Source: an uncultured Eubacteriales bacterium
GTDB lineage: Bacteria; Bacillota; Clostridia; Oscillospirales; Acutalibacteraceae
Direction of reading: 5' to 3'
DNA length: 23,783 nt
Assembly: GCA_948933715.1 (NCBI GenBank)
Contig: CAQZPH010000013.1
Location: 1 to 23,783 of the forward strand
Shown in pieces: positions 6,809 to 15,263 of this stretch. The notes beneath the pieces were generated by a model. The model was not told where the DNA came from. It did not search any database and saw nothing but the letters and a program-made list of their open reading frames with translations. How positions within the stretch are numbered: position 1 is the first letter of the stretch; every line of letters starts with the position of its first letter. The position numbers and the translations under genes are program-made.

Positions 6809-9046
6809 ATGCCGTCAAAGGAAAGAAATATGCCAAAAAATATAAATAATAAAAGTCACGGAATTATAAATGGAGCGGGTGAAGTAGTAGAGCAGAAAAT
6901 AGCTAGTACTTTAGAGAAAAACTATATGCCCTATGCAATGAGCGTTATACTTTCAAGAGCAATCCCGCAAATAGATGGTTTTAAGCCATCTCATAGGAAG
7001 TTACTTTTTACAATGTATAAAATGGGCCTTTTAGGCTCAGCTAGAACTAAATCAGCTAACATTGTAGGACAAACTATGAAGCTTAATCCACATGGAGATA
7101 GTGCAATTTATGATACGATGGTTCGTTTAAGCCGAGGATATGAAGCTTTGCTTCATCCTTATGTAGATTCAAAAGGTAACTTTGGAAAGTTTTACTCAAG
7201 AGATATGATGTGTGCAGCCTCAAGATATACTGAAGCACGACTTGATGATATTTGCGAGGAACTTTTTCGGGATATAGATAAAGATACAGTTGATTTTGTT
7301 GATAATTATGATAATACACTCAAAGAACCAACCCTTTTACCAACTAGCTTTCCGTCCATACTTGTCAATGCTAATACTGGAATAGCTGTAGGTATGGCAA
7401 GTTCAATTTGCCCATTTAATTTAAAAGAAGTATGCCGTGCAACTGTTATGTTAATAGAAAACCCAGATGCGAATATAAGCAAAGTTTTATTGGCCCCTGA
7501 CTTTACAGGTGGAGGCAGTATAATTTATGATGAAAAAATAATAAATGAGATTTATAAAACAGGAAGAGGAAGCATAAAAATAAGAGCTAGATATACATAC
7601 GATAAAGCTCAAAATTGCATTGATGTTAACAGTATCCCACCGACAACAAACTCAGAATCTATCATTGAAAAGATAATAGAACTTGTGAAAAAAGGATCAA
7701 TAAAAGAAATAGCAGATATACGTGATGAAACCGGTATAGAAGGTCTTAAGATTACGATTGATCTAAAAAGAAGCGTAGACCCTGATAAATTAATGCAAAA
7801 ACTTTATAAGCTCACGCCACTTGAAGATACGTTCTCGTGTAATTTTAATGTTTTAATTAACGGGGTTCCACGGGTACTAGGAGTAAAAGAATTATTAAAT
7901 GAATGGATACAGTTTAGGTTAGAATGCGTGAAACGTAGAACTATGTTTGATCTATCTAAGAAAAAAAGCAAGATGCACCTTTTAACGGGTCTTAAAAAAA
8001 TACTTGTAGATATAGATAAAGCAATAGATATTATAAGAAATACGGCGCAGGAATCTATGGTAGTTCCAAATTTAATGAAAGGTTTTTCTATTGATGAAAA
8101 GCAGGCAGATTATGTAGCTGAGATAAAGTTAAGGCATTTAAACCGAGAATACATTTTAAAAAGAACGGATGAAATAAAAAGTTTAAAAGAATCTATAGAA
8201 GATTTAGAGTCCGTTTTAGGAGACGACGAAAAAGTTAAAGAGATTATAGCCAAAGAGTTATATGACATTTCAGAGAAATACGGTAAACCTAGAAAGACAA
8301 TGTTAATATACAAAGATGATATAAAGGAAGAAAACATAATAGAGGAAACGCCTGATTATCCAGTGCATCTTTTTCTTACAAAAAACCAGTACTTTAAAAA
8401 GATAACTCCGCAATCTTTGAGAATGAACAGTGACCAAAAGCTAAAAGATGGCGACGAGATAATACAAACAATGGAATCAAATAATAGTTATGAGCTGCTA
8501 TTTTTTACAGATAAACAGCAAGTTTATAAAGCTAAAGTAGCGGATTTCCAAGATGCTAAATCGAGTGTGTTAGGGGAATACATTCCAGCGAAACTTGATA
8601 TGGATGAAAATGAGAATATTATATATATGATTTCAACTCAAGACTACTCTGGGAACATTTTATTTTTCTTTGAAAATGGAAAAGCAGCTAAAATAACCTT
8701 AGAAGCATATAAAACTAAAACTAATAGAAAGAAACTTATCAACGCGTACTCAGATAAGTCGAACGTAGTAAGTATTATATATATTAAAGAAGAAAAAGAC
8801 TTGTTATTAACGGCATCATCGGGTAGAATGTTAATAATGAATACGGGTATGCTTCAAGTTAAAACTACAAAAACAACTCAAGGTGTTTCGGTGATGAGCT
8901 TACGTAAAAATCATAGTTTGGTTAAAGTAAATGAGTATTGCAGTGATGACTTTGTTGATGAAAATAAGTATAGACCCAAAAATTTACCAGCTACCGGAAG
9001 TTTACCGTCTTCTAAAGATTCTTTGATGGAACAGTTAACGTTGTAA
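6809..9046 (+). CDS. divergent type IIA topoisomerase breakage-reunion subunit (ParC/GyrA-like)
   Basis: This is the DNA-cleaving subunit partnering the upstream ATPase. The 745-residue protein carries the winged-helix region GFKPSHRKLLF (57-67), NPHGDSAIYD (93-102), and the catalytic tyrosine Y140 in AASRYTEARL. Next come VDFVDNYDNTLKEP and the tower and coiled-coil segments. A C-terminal domain of about 230 residues has repeated beta-strand blade-like pieces. No GyrA box (QRRGGKG) is seen, which argues against gyrase-type DNA wrapping and for a ParC-like enzyme. The segment before the tyrosine reads GNFGKFYSRDMMCAASRY, where standard enzymes have GNFGSxDGDxAAAMRY. Ser and Asp at the classic quinolone positions (GDSAIYD) are retained. 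A second in-frame ATG at 6830 with AAGGAAAG upstream is an alternative start. Confidence 0.88.
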   Translation: MPSKERNMPKNINNKSHGIINGAGEVVEQKIASTLEKNYMPYAMSVILSRAIPQIDGFKPSHRKLLFTMYKMGLLGSARTKSANIVGQTMKLNPHGDSAIYDTMVRLSRGYEALLHPYVDSKGNFGKFYSRDMMCAASRYTEARLDDICEELFRDIDKDTVDFVDNYDNTLKEPTLLPTSFPSILVNANTGIAVGMASSICPFNLKEVCRATVMLIENPDANISKVLLAPDFTGGGSIIYDEKIINEIYKTGRGSIKIRARYTYDKAQNCIDVNSIPPTTNSESIIEKIIELVKKGSIKEIADIRDETGIEGLKITIDLKRSVDPDKLMQKLYKLTPLEDTFSCNFNVLINGVPRVLGVKELLNEWIQFRLECVKRRTMFDLSKKKSKMHLLTGLKKILVDIDKAIDIIRNTAQESMVVPNLMKGFSIDEKQADYVAEIKLRHLNREYILKRTDEIKSLKESIEDLESVLGDDEKVKEIIAKELYDISEKYGKPRKTMLIYKDDIKEENIIEETPDYPVHLFLTKNQYFKKITPQSLRMNSDQKLKDGDEIIQTMESNNSYELLFFTDKQQVYKAKVADFQDAKSSVLGEYIPAKLDMDENENIIYMISTQDYSGNILFFFENGKAAKITLEAYKTKTNRKKLINAYSDKSNVVSIIYIKEEKDLLLTASSGRMLIMNTGMLQVKTTKTTQGVSVMSLRKNHSLVKVNEYCSDDFVDENKYRPKNLPATGSLPSSKDSLMEQLTL

Positions 9047-9069
9047 ATATAATAAAGGAGGAAGTTTAC

Positions 9070-9438
9070 ATGTTAAAAAAGGATTATATGGAGAGGCAAA
9101 TAGAAGCAATATCCAACACTTTTGCAGCCATCCTTTTTGGTAAGGATAAGGTAAAAACAATTCTTGAAACAGAGCAAGAAGAAGATTCGGCCGCTGCCAT
9201 GGAAGACGATATTTTAGAAAGAATGGTAAAAAAATATCTGAGCGAAAAAAAAATAAATGAAGCAGAGAATTTAATATTTAATTCCATAAACGAAAATAAA
9301 ACATTAAAAAAATTTGAAATAGCTTTATATTTTTTTAATGAGGTAAATCAGTATAATGACGAAGCTTTGTTAAATAACGGTTATTCTAGAGAAGAAATAA
9401 ACGACGGAATAAATCATTTAAAAAGTTTTTATAATTAA
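9070..9438 (+). CDS. small protein of unknown function (possibly DUF6483-like), third gene of topoisomerase operon
   Basis: The 122-residue protein opens with KKDYMERQIEAISNTFAAILFGKDK. This resembles small Firmicute proteins I recall as DUF6483, but I cannot confirm the family. The rest is charged and appears helical, with an acidic stretch near residues 35-45 (EQEEDSAAAMEDD), then ERMVKKYLSEKKINEAENLIF and a tyrosine/asparagine-rich tail. The helix-pair pattern is somewhat TPR-like. There is no signal peptide or membrane segment. It has an excellent AAAGGAGG ribosome site and begins 23 bases after the ParC-like stop, before a terminator, so it is almost certainly cotranscribed with the topoisomerase. 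A role with the enzyme is only suggested by this position. Confidence 0.75.
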   Translation: MLKKDYMERQIEAISNTFAAILFGKDKVKTILETEQEEDSAAAMEDDILERMVKKYLSEKKINEAENLIFNSINENKTLKKFEIALYFFNEVNQYNDEALLNNGYSREEINDGINHLKSFYN

Positions 9439-9483
9439 TATATTTAAGCTATATTGAAATTTTAATAATATACCTATAAATAA

Positions 9484-9524
9484 GATGGAAGCTAATGCTT
9501 TTTGTGCATTGGCTCCATTTTTTA
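9484..9524 (+). terminator. intrinsic terminator of the topoisomerase operon
   Basis: A stem of about 13 bp (near 9485-9498 with 9506-9518, one bulged A and one G-U pair) is followed by a T run at 9518-9523. It lies about 45 bases after the small third gene. Confidence 0.82.
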
Positions 9525-9574
9525 TTTACCTATTTTTAATGCTACAACCAAAGTAACGATAATTTATTTATACA

Positions 9575-9603
9575 TTAACAAAAATATTTTATTCACATAT
9601 ATT
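9575..9603 (+). promoter_or_regulatory. candidate promoter of feoAB
   Basis: TTAACA (9575-9580), a 17-base spacer and TATATT (9598-9603) lie about 46 bases before feoA. No convincing Fur or DtxR operator could be recognised around it. Confidence 0.5.
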
Positions 9604-9649
9604 AATGCAGAAGAGGATTTTATAGAATATTTAAAATGGAGAAGATAAT

Positions 9650-9889
9650 ATGAGTGAAAAATTTCTTCCTTTAAATGAACTTAATATAGGAGAAAGCGGT
9701 GTTGTGGTTTCTTTATTATCGCAGGGAGATGAAAGAAGGAGAATGCTTGATTTAGGATTAATAAAAGGAACGGTCGTAGAAGCTGTTCAAAAAAGTCCCT
9801 CTGGGGATCCTGTAGCATACTTTATAAGGGGAACATTAATAGCAATACGTGCAGAGGATGCACAAAAGTGTTTGGTAGATGTTTTATAA
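9650..9889 (+). CDS. feoA: ferrous iron transport protein A
   Basis: FeoA is a small cytoplasmic SH3-like protein that works with the FeoB ferrous iron permease. All 79 residues fit the family. The fold signature runs through LNELNIGESGVVVSL, RRRMLDLGLIKGT (the classic RL-DLG(L/I)-G block) and the final IRAEDAQKCLVDVL strand. It starts at ATG 9650 with TGGAGAAG upstream. feoB begins 41 bases downstream with its own strong ribosome site, so this is the usual feoAB operon. No feoC gene follows. Confidence 0.95.
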   Translation: MSEKFLPLNELNIGESGVVVSLLSQGDERRRMLDLGLIKGTVVEAVQKSPSGDPVAYFIRGTLIAIRAEDAQKCLVDVL

Positions 9890-9930
9890 AATAGCAGTGA
9901 AAATATACATATCTTTATAGGAGGTTTATT

Positions 9931-12081
9931 ATGGGTCTTACCAATAAAGCAACAGGAATAGCTGTTATAACAAGTGAACTTAAGATAAATAAAAAAACAT
10001 CTAATGATAAAGTAATAGCTGTAGCAGGAAATCCCAATGTAGGAAAAAGTACAGTGTTTAATGCGTTAACCGGAATGAATCAACATACGGGAAATTGGCC
10101 CGGAAAAACAGTATCAAATGCTAGAGGAGTGTGCAGGTATAAAGATAATGATTTTATATTAGTTGATTTACCTGGAACCTATTCATTGATGTCTAGCTCG
10201 GTGGAAGAAGAAATAGCAAGAGACTTTATATGTTTTGGGAATCCGGATTTAGTAATGGTAGTGACTGATGCCACTTGCCTTGAACGAAATTTAAATTTGA
10301 TTCTTCAGATATTAGAAATAACAAGTAATGTAATAGTATGTGTAAACCTTATGGATGAAGCGAAAAAAAAGAAAATAATTATTGACCTTGATGAGTTATC
10401 CTTGCAATTAGGAGTTCCGGTTATCGGAACAAGTGCAAGAAGTGGTGAAGGATTAGACGAGTTAAAAGAAGAAATTTATAATATGGCTCACGGAAATGAA
10501 AAAACGTATAATATAAAAGTTTCATATAGCGAAAAAATTGAAAAAGCTATAAAAAGACTCGAGCCACTAGTGAAGGATTTAATTAATGATAAGTTAAATC
10601 CTAGGTGGGTTAGTATAAAACTTATTGATATGAACGAAAAATTACATAGTACGTTAAATGAGCATCTTAAAGTTGATATTATGGAAGATGATAAAATAAA
10701 AGAAGAGTTAAAAAAAATAAACAGAGAATTTTTTATAAGTGGTATAGACTCTGAGGTTATACGTGATGAATTGGTATCAAGCATAGTAGAAAAAGCGCAA
10801 GATATATATAAACACAGTGTAAAACTAGGGGATGAACAGTATACAAAAAGAGATAGAAAAATAGATAAACTCTTAACATCAAAACGCACGGGGATACCAA
10901 TAATGATAGCAATGTTATTTGTTATCTTCTGGCTAACGATAACCGGAGCTAACTATCCTTCAGAGGTCATTGCAGATGGACTTTTCTTTGTGCAGGATAA
11001 ACTTGTTGAATTTTTTGCTTACCTTGGAATGCCGGGGTGGCTCAACGATATGATAGTTCTGGGCGTTTATAGAACAGTTGCGTGGGTAGTTTCGGTTATG
11101 TTACCTCCAATGGCAATATTCTTTCCCCTTTTTACGTTACTTGAAGATTCCGGTTACTTACCAAGAATAGCTTTTAATCTTGACAAGTTCTTCAAAAAAG
11201 CTAATGCCCACGGTAAACAAGCTCTAACTATGTGTATGGGTTTTGGCTGCAATGCTTGTGGAGTTATAGGCTGCAGAATTATAGATTCTCCAAGGGAAAG
11301 ATTAATAGCAACTATTACAAATAATTTTGTACCGTGTAACGGAAGGTTTCCTACTCTTATATCGATTATAACCATGTTTTTTGCAGGAGCCATAGCTCTA
11401 CCATATAAATCGCTAGTATCAACGCTACTTCTTACAGGTACTATAATAATAGGAGTTATGATGACATTTTTCTCGTCTAAATTATTATCTAAAACAATTT
11501 TAAAAGGAATGCCTTCTTCATTTATTTTAGAGTTACCTCCATATAGAAGACCACAAATAGGAAAAGTAATAGTAAGGTCAATATTCGATAGAACCCTATT
11601 TGTTTTAGGAAGAGCAGTAGTAGTAGCAGCTCCGGCTGGACTTTTAATATGGCTCATGTCAAATATCTTTATAGGTCAATATAGTGTACTATCATACTGC
11701 TCAAATTTTCTTGATCCGTTTGCTAAATTGATAGGTCTAGATGGAGTTATCTTAATGGCGTTTATTTTAGGATTTCCTGCAAACGAAATAGTAATGCCTA
11801 TAATTATAATGAGCTATATGTGTACAGGTAGCCTTACTGATTTTGGTAGCCTTGAAGAACTTTACACATTGCTTATAAATAATGGTTGGACTTGGCTCAC
11901 AGCCATTTGCACAATGTTATTTTCTCTAATGCATTTTCCCTGTGGAACTACTTGCCTTACAATAAAAAAAGAAACCGGAAGTCTAAAATGGACTGCGGTA
12001 TCTTTTATTCTCCCAACGGTTATGGGAATATTAACTTGTTTTTTAGTTACCAGTATTTCAAATTTATTTGGCCTAGTATAA
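9931..12081 (+). CDS. feoB: ferrous iron transport protein B
   Basis: FeoB is the inner-membrane ferrous iron transporter, with an N-terminal GTPase-like domain. Of 716 residues, the G domain shows G1 G33NPNVGKS40, TGNWPGKTV at about 53-61, G3 D79LPG, G4 N139LMD and G5 GTSAR (166-170). A helical domain follows, then a hydrophobic half from about residue 320. The two Gate regions are cysteine-rich: MCMGFGCNACGVIGCR (434-449, C435, C440, C443, C448), followed by NNFVPCNGRFPT, and the second Gate FPCGTTC (C671, C675). About 29 residues precede the G domain, more than in short-start FeoBs, but GGAGG six bases before the ATG supports this start. The stop lies 5 bases from the convergent SDR gene, with no terminator visible. 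Confidence 0.96.
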   Translation: MGLTNKATGIAVITSELKINKKTSNDKVIAVAGNPNVGKSTVFNALTGMNQHTGNWPGKTVSNARGVCRYKDNDFILVDLPGTYSLMSSSVEEEIARDFICFGNPDLVMVVTDATCLERNLNLILQILEITSNVIVCVNLMDEAKKKKIIIDLDELSLQLGVPVIGTSARSGEGLDELKEEIYNMAHGNEKTYNIKVSYSEKIEKAIKRLEPLVKDLINDKLNPRWVSIKLIDMNEKLHSTLNEHLKVDIMEDDKIKEELKKINREFFISGIDSEVIRDELVSSIVEKAQDIYKHSVKLGDEQYTKRDRKIDKLLTSKRTGIPIMIAMLFVIFWLTITGANYPSEVIADGLFFVQDKLVEFFAYLGMPGWLNDMIVLGVYRTVAWVVSVMLPPMAIFFPLFTLLEDSGYLPRIAFNLDKFFKKANAHGKQALTMCMGFGCNACGVIGCRIIDSPRERLIATITNNFVPCNGRFPTLISIITMFFAGAIALPYKSLVSTLLLTGTIIIGVMMTFFSSKLLSKTILKGMPSSFILELPPYRRPQIGKVIVRSIFDRTLFVLGRAVVVAAPAGLLIWLMSNIFIGQYSVLSYCSNFLDPFAKLIGLDGVILMAFILGFPANEIVMPIIIMSYMCTGSLTDFGSLEELYTLLINNGWTWLTAICTMLFSLMHFPCGTTCLTIKKETGSLKWTAVSFILPTVMGILTCFLVTSISNLFGLV

Positions 12082-12086
12082 ATATT

Positions 12087-12821
12087 TTAAATTACAAAAC
12101 CTCCGTTTGGACTTATAACTTGACCAGTAATAAATTTAGAATTTTCTTGCGCTAAAAATAAAATAGTTTCAGCTATATCCTCACATGTACCAATAGTACA
12201 TAGTGGGGTTTCTTCTTTTAATGTGTTTAAAATATCAGGATCGATATTTTTATTCATTTTAGTATCAATTATTCCCGGGGCAACAGCGTTAACATTTATT
12301 CCGCTTGGACCGACTTCTTTAGCAAGAGCTTTTGTAAGCCCAATAATTGCAGCTTTAGAAGCAGAATAAGCTACCTCACAAGAAGCTCCTGTGATTCCCC
12401 ATATTGAAGATACATTTATAATTTTTCCAAAGTGGTTTTTAATCATATCTTTTAAAGCAGCTTGACAACAATTAAAAGTGCCATCAACGTTTACTTTAAA
12501 AACATTATTCCACTGGGTTTTAGTAGTATCGGTAAATAGTTTTTGCAAACCGACTCCTGCATTGTTTACAAGTATATGTACAGTTCCGAAAACTTTATTT
12601 ATTGTTTGAAACATATCGTTAACTTGATTTTTTTGAGATACATCTGCTTTTATTGCTATAACGTTAAATCCTTGAGAAACTAGTTCTGACGCTAAGAGTT
12701 TCGATTCAAGCTCAGACTTGTTATAGTTTATAACAACGTTATAATTTTGCCTTGCAAATAATATAGCAGTAGCTTTTCCAATTCCATGGGAAGCACCTGT
12801 AATTAAAACGGTCTTTTTCAT
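12087..12821 (-). CDS. SDR family oxidoreductase, FabG-like (3-oxoacyl-ACP reductase type)
   Basis: This is a classical short-chain dehydrogenase/reductase, probably NADP(H)-dependent. The 244 residues carry the cofactor motif TGASHGIG (8-15), N86NAG, and the catalytic set N111, S139, Y152 and K156 in YSASK. The PG motif follows in NAVAPGIIDTKM. It resembles FabG, but without fatty-acid genes nearby the substrate is unknown; FabG-like SDRs act on many ketones and alcohols. Its ATG overlaps the upstream flavin-reductase stop by 4 bases (ATGA), which implies translational coupling and a shared job. Convergent with feoB. Confidence 0.88.
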   Translation of the reverse strand: MKKTVLITGASHGIGKATAILFARQNYNVVINYNKSELESKLLASELVSQGFNVIAIKADVSQKNQVNDMFQTINKVFGTVHILVNNAGVGLQKLFTDTTKTQWNNVFKVNVDGTFNCCQAALKDMIKNHFGKIINVSSIWGITGASCEVAYSASKAAIIGLTKALAKEVGPSGINVNAVAPGIIDTKMNKNIDPDILNTLKEETPLCTIGTCEDIAETILFLAQENSKFITGQVISPNGGFVI

Positions 12822-13324
12822 ACTTTTTTAATCACCTTTACTATTTCACCAACATACATTTTATGGTAGTCATTATTTATATAGTTTTTATCTATTGAAC
12901 TATCAATAAACCCTGTGGGATCAATATATTGCCCGTGAATTTTTTTGCATATAAATACTAAATTAGCCTCTTCAAAATAAGGTGCTTCTAGATCAAATAG
13001 AGGCGTAAACCCTATTTTTTCGATTTTATCTATGTCGCGCCCAGACACAGTGCCGCATACTTTTAACGCATCTTTATACTGTTCATCGTAAAAAGATAGA
13101 GAATAATATTCATTATTTTCAACAAACTCAAAGGTATATCTCTGTGGACGAATAAAAGCAAAAGCCACAGGTTTGTTCCACAATATGCCAAAGCCTCCCC
13201 AACTTGCAGTCATGGTGTTACATTTTTGAGTGTTGCCACTTGTAATGAGCATCCACGAGTCACCAATTAGAGAAAACGGCGATAAAGAGAGTTCTTTTGG
13301 ATCGATTCCCACGAATGTTGGCAT
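12818..13324 (-). CDS. flavin reductase-like (FMN-binding split-barrel) domain protein
   Basis: Members of this family bind FMN in a split beta-barrel and either reduce free flavin with NAD(P)H or act as flavoproteins in their own right. The 168-residue protein has typical pieces: PFSLIGDSWMLITSG near the start, NTMTASWGGFGILWNKPVAFAFIRPQRYT (about 36-64), ENNEYYSLSF, and CGTVSGRDIDKIEKIGFTP. A TPE-like ending is replaced by KMYVGEIVKVIKK. ATG 13324 has AGGAGGA upstream. It overlaps the following SDR gene by 4 bases and sits 72 bases after thioredoxin, suggesting a redox cluster. The electron acceptor is unknown. Confidence 0.85.
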   Translation of the reverse strand: MPTFVGIDPKELSLSPFSLIGDSWMLITSGNTQKCNTMTASWGGFGILWNKPVAFAFIRPQRYTFEFVENNEYYSLSFYDEQYKDALKVCGTVSGRDIDKIEKIGFTPLFDLEAPYFEEANLVFICKKIHGQYIDPTGFIDSSIDKNYINNDYHKMYVGEIVKVIKKV

Positions 13325-13378
13325 AAATTGTCCTCCTAAGAATATAAAGCTAGTTACTAAAATCTATGTTTAAAATAT

Positions 13379-13407
13379 AGCATTTATAACCCAAGATTAT
13401 AAATGCT
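13379..13407 (-). terminator. perfect hairpin at the end of thioredoxin gene, possible terminator or attenuator
   Basis: An 11-bp perfect inverted repeat (13379-13389 with 13397-13407, 7-base loop) covers the trx stop codon. On the minus strand it is followed by ATATTTTAAA, a weak T tract, so it may only partly stop transcription into the flavin-reductase gene. Confidence 0.55.
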
Positions 13408-13720
13408 TATCTATTAAACTTATACATTGATTAAGAGGAACAACACCACTTACTCTTTCTACTGGTGTACCGTCTTTAAAGAGGATTAAAGTTGGCACGC
13501 TACTAATAGAATATTTTTCTGAGATAGTTGGATTTTCATCAATATCTAGCTTTAGTGTTTTAACGTTTTCTTCATACTTATCTGCAACTTGTTCAACAAT
13601 TGGAGAAAACATTTGGCAAGGTCCACACCAGGAAGCAAAGAAATCTACGAGTACTAATTTGTTTTCTGCTATAATTTTTTCAAAATTTTCAAGATCTAAG
13701 TTTTGTGTTAAAATTGGCAT
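13397..13720 (-). CDS. trxA: thioredoxin
   Basis: This small cytosolic dithiol reductant keeps protein disulfides reduced, with electrons from thioredoxin reductase. The 107-residue length is standard. The active site is W31-C32-G33-P34-C35 within VDFFASWCGPCQMFSP, the buried aspartate lies in LVDFFAS, and the cis-proline is P76 in SSVPTLILFKDG. ATG 13720 has AAGGAG upstream. No thioredoxin reductase gene is adjacent. The downstream genes on the same strand encode a flavin reductase-like protein and an SDR. The gene symbol is by family and this may be one of several thioredoxins in the genome. Confidence 0.94.
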   Translation of the reverse strand: MPILTQNLDLENFEKIIAENKLVLVDFFASWCGPCQMFSPIVEQVADKYEENVKTLKLDIDENPTISEKYSISSVPTLILFKDGTPVERVSGVVPLNQCISLIDKHL

Positions 13721-13883
13721 AAAATCACTCCTTTATTTAATTATACAACATTTTATCAATTTTAGTATATCTATTACTAATAAAAATATTATACATTATA
13801 TTTTATAATAACGAAAGCTTTTAAATGCTTATTATATTAAAAATATTATGAAGGGTATCCGATTTGATTAAGTATAATTATTT

Positions 13884-15263
13884 TTAGCCTATTCCACTGA
13901 GCACTATACCTAATATGTATATAATAAGAGTTAGACCGATAAAAACGTATTTAGTTAAAGGCTTAAACCATTTGCCAAGGGGCTTTTTAAGGCCTTTTTC
14001 CACTTGTTGACGGGCAAATTTAGATCCACACAACCAAAAGAACATAATTCCAGCAAGAAGAGCACCAAGAGGAATAATATAAATTGATAAGATATCCATC
14101 CACTTTGATAAAATAGCTGCATTTTCTATAAATAAACTTACTATTACTGAAATAGCAAAAACTATAGTTACACTTTTTGCTCTTGAGAAGTGAAAAGTAA
14201 ATTGCAAAGCTTCAATTGGCGTTTCAAATAAGTTTACAAGAGAAGTTAAAGCGGCAAAAAGTATCGCCAAGAAAAATATTAGCGCAAAAATTTGCCCTAG
14301 TGGCATTTGTTTAAATATATTTGGCATAGCAATAAACATTAGTGCAGGGCCTGATTGCAAATCATATCCGAATGAAAATATAGCTGGGATAATTGTAACA
14401 GCAGCTAAAAGTGCAGCTACCGTATCGAATATAACAACATTTTTTGCACACGATATGATATTTACATTATCTTTTAAGTAACTGCCGTAGATTAAAGTAC
14501 CAGAACCGGCAATTGATAAAGAAAAAAACGCTTGCCCCAGAGCAAAAATCCAAGTTTTTGGATTATAAAACTCTACCCAATTAATATTAAAAAGATAAAT
14601 ATATCCGTTTGTGGAATTTGGCAAAAAAGCTACACGTATAGCTAAGATAATGAAAAGTACAAAAAATGCTGGCATCAGTATTTTATTTAAATTTTCTATT
14701 CCTTTTGATATTCCAAACACCATTATAGATAAAGTAAGCAAAAGACCTATTAAATGGGATGGAACATTTGAAAAGTTACCGGCAATAGAATTAAAATACT
14801 CGGATGGGTCGATCTTTGTAATGGTTGGAGCGAGAAAGAAAGCAATAAACCGGATGATCCATCCCACAACTACAGAATATAAAATAGCAGAAACTAAAGA
14901 ACCAAACACAGGAATAAATCCTAAAAAATATCCCCAATTATTATGGAGATATTTTTGAGTAGCCTTTTTAAAAGCGCCAATTGGTCCAGCTTTCATTGCA
15001 CGACCAAATGCCATTTCTCCAATAACACCGGAAAAACCTATTATTATAACAAACAATAGATATGGTATTAAAAAAGCGGCCCCGCCTTGTTGCCCAACTC
15101 TATATGGGAACATCCATATGTTTCCCATACCCACAGCAGAACCAATGCAAGCTAAAATAAAACCCAATTTGCTTTGAAATGAATCACGAGTTTCACTTTT
15201 AAAATCAGGTAGAGTTTGTGAATTTTTAAAAGTTTGCTTTAAATTTACTTTCTTTGATGGCAT
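13884..15263 (-). CDS. sodium-dependent transporter of the neurotransmitter:sodium symporter (NSS) family
   Basis: NSS proteins (LeuT fold) couple Na+ entry to uptake of amino acids or related amines. The 459-residue protein is hydrophobic throughout with about 11-12 predicted helices. The TM1 signature for the Na+ and substrate site is seen as CIGSAVGMGNIWMFPYRVG (39-57), followed by GGAAFLIPYLLF and the GEMAFGR loop (82-88). The TM6 region FALGQAFFSLSIAGSGTL is also clear. A hydrophilic N-terminal tail of about 28 residues precedes TM1. ATG 15263 has AGGAGGG upstream and a good promoter lies at 15325-15352. The gene appears monocistronic. The transported substrate cannot be assigned. Confidence 0.93.
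   Translation of the reverse strand: MPSKKVNLKQTFKNSQTLPDFKSETRDSFQSKLGFILACIGSAVGMGNIWMFPYRVGQQGGAAFLIPYLLFVIIIGFSGVIGEMAFGRAMKAGPIGAFKKATQKYLHNNWGYFLGFIPVFGSLVSAILYSVVVGWIIRFIAFFLAPTITKIDPSEYFNSIAGNFSNVPSHLIGLLLTLSIMVFGISKGIENLNKILMPAFFVLFIILAIRVAFLPNSTNGYIYLFNINWVEFYNPKTWIFALGQAFFSLSIAGSGTLIYGSYLKDNVNIISCAKNVVIFDTVAALLAAVTIIPAIFSFGYDLQSGPALMFIAMPNIFKQMPLGQIFALIFFLAILFAALTSLVNLFETPIEALQFTFHFSRAKSVTIVFAISVIVSLFIENAAILSKWMDILSIYIIPLGALLAGIMFFWLCGSKFARQQVEKGLKKPLGKWFKPLTKYVFIGLTLIIYILGIVLSGIG

Noticed and set aside
9540..9605. Possible Fur or DtxR box before feoA (CGATAATTTATTTAT)
   Set aside because: Only one half resembles a Fur half-site and the other arm does not pair; AT-rich background makes such matches common.
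11154..11657. Long open frame on the minus strand inside feoB
   Set aside because: It lies wholly within the strongly supported feoB gene, lacks a family match or ribosome site, and is a shadow frame. The same holds for 10488-10889, 14611-14958 and 1969-2295.
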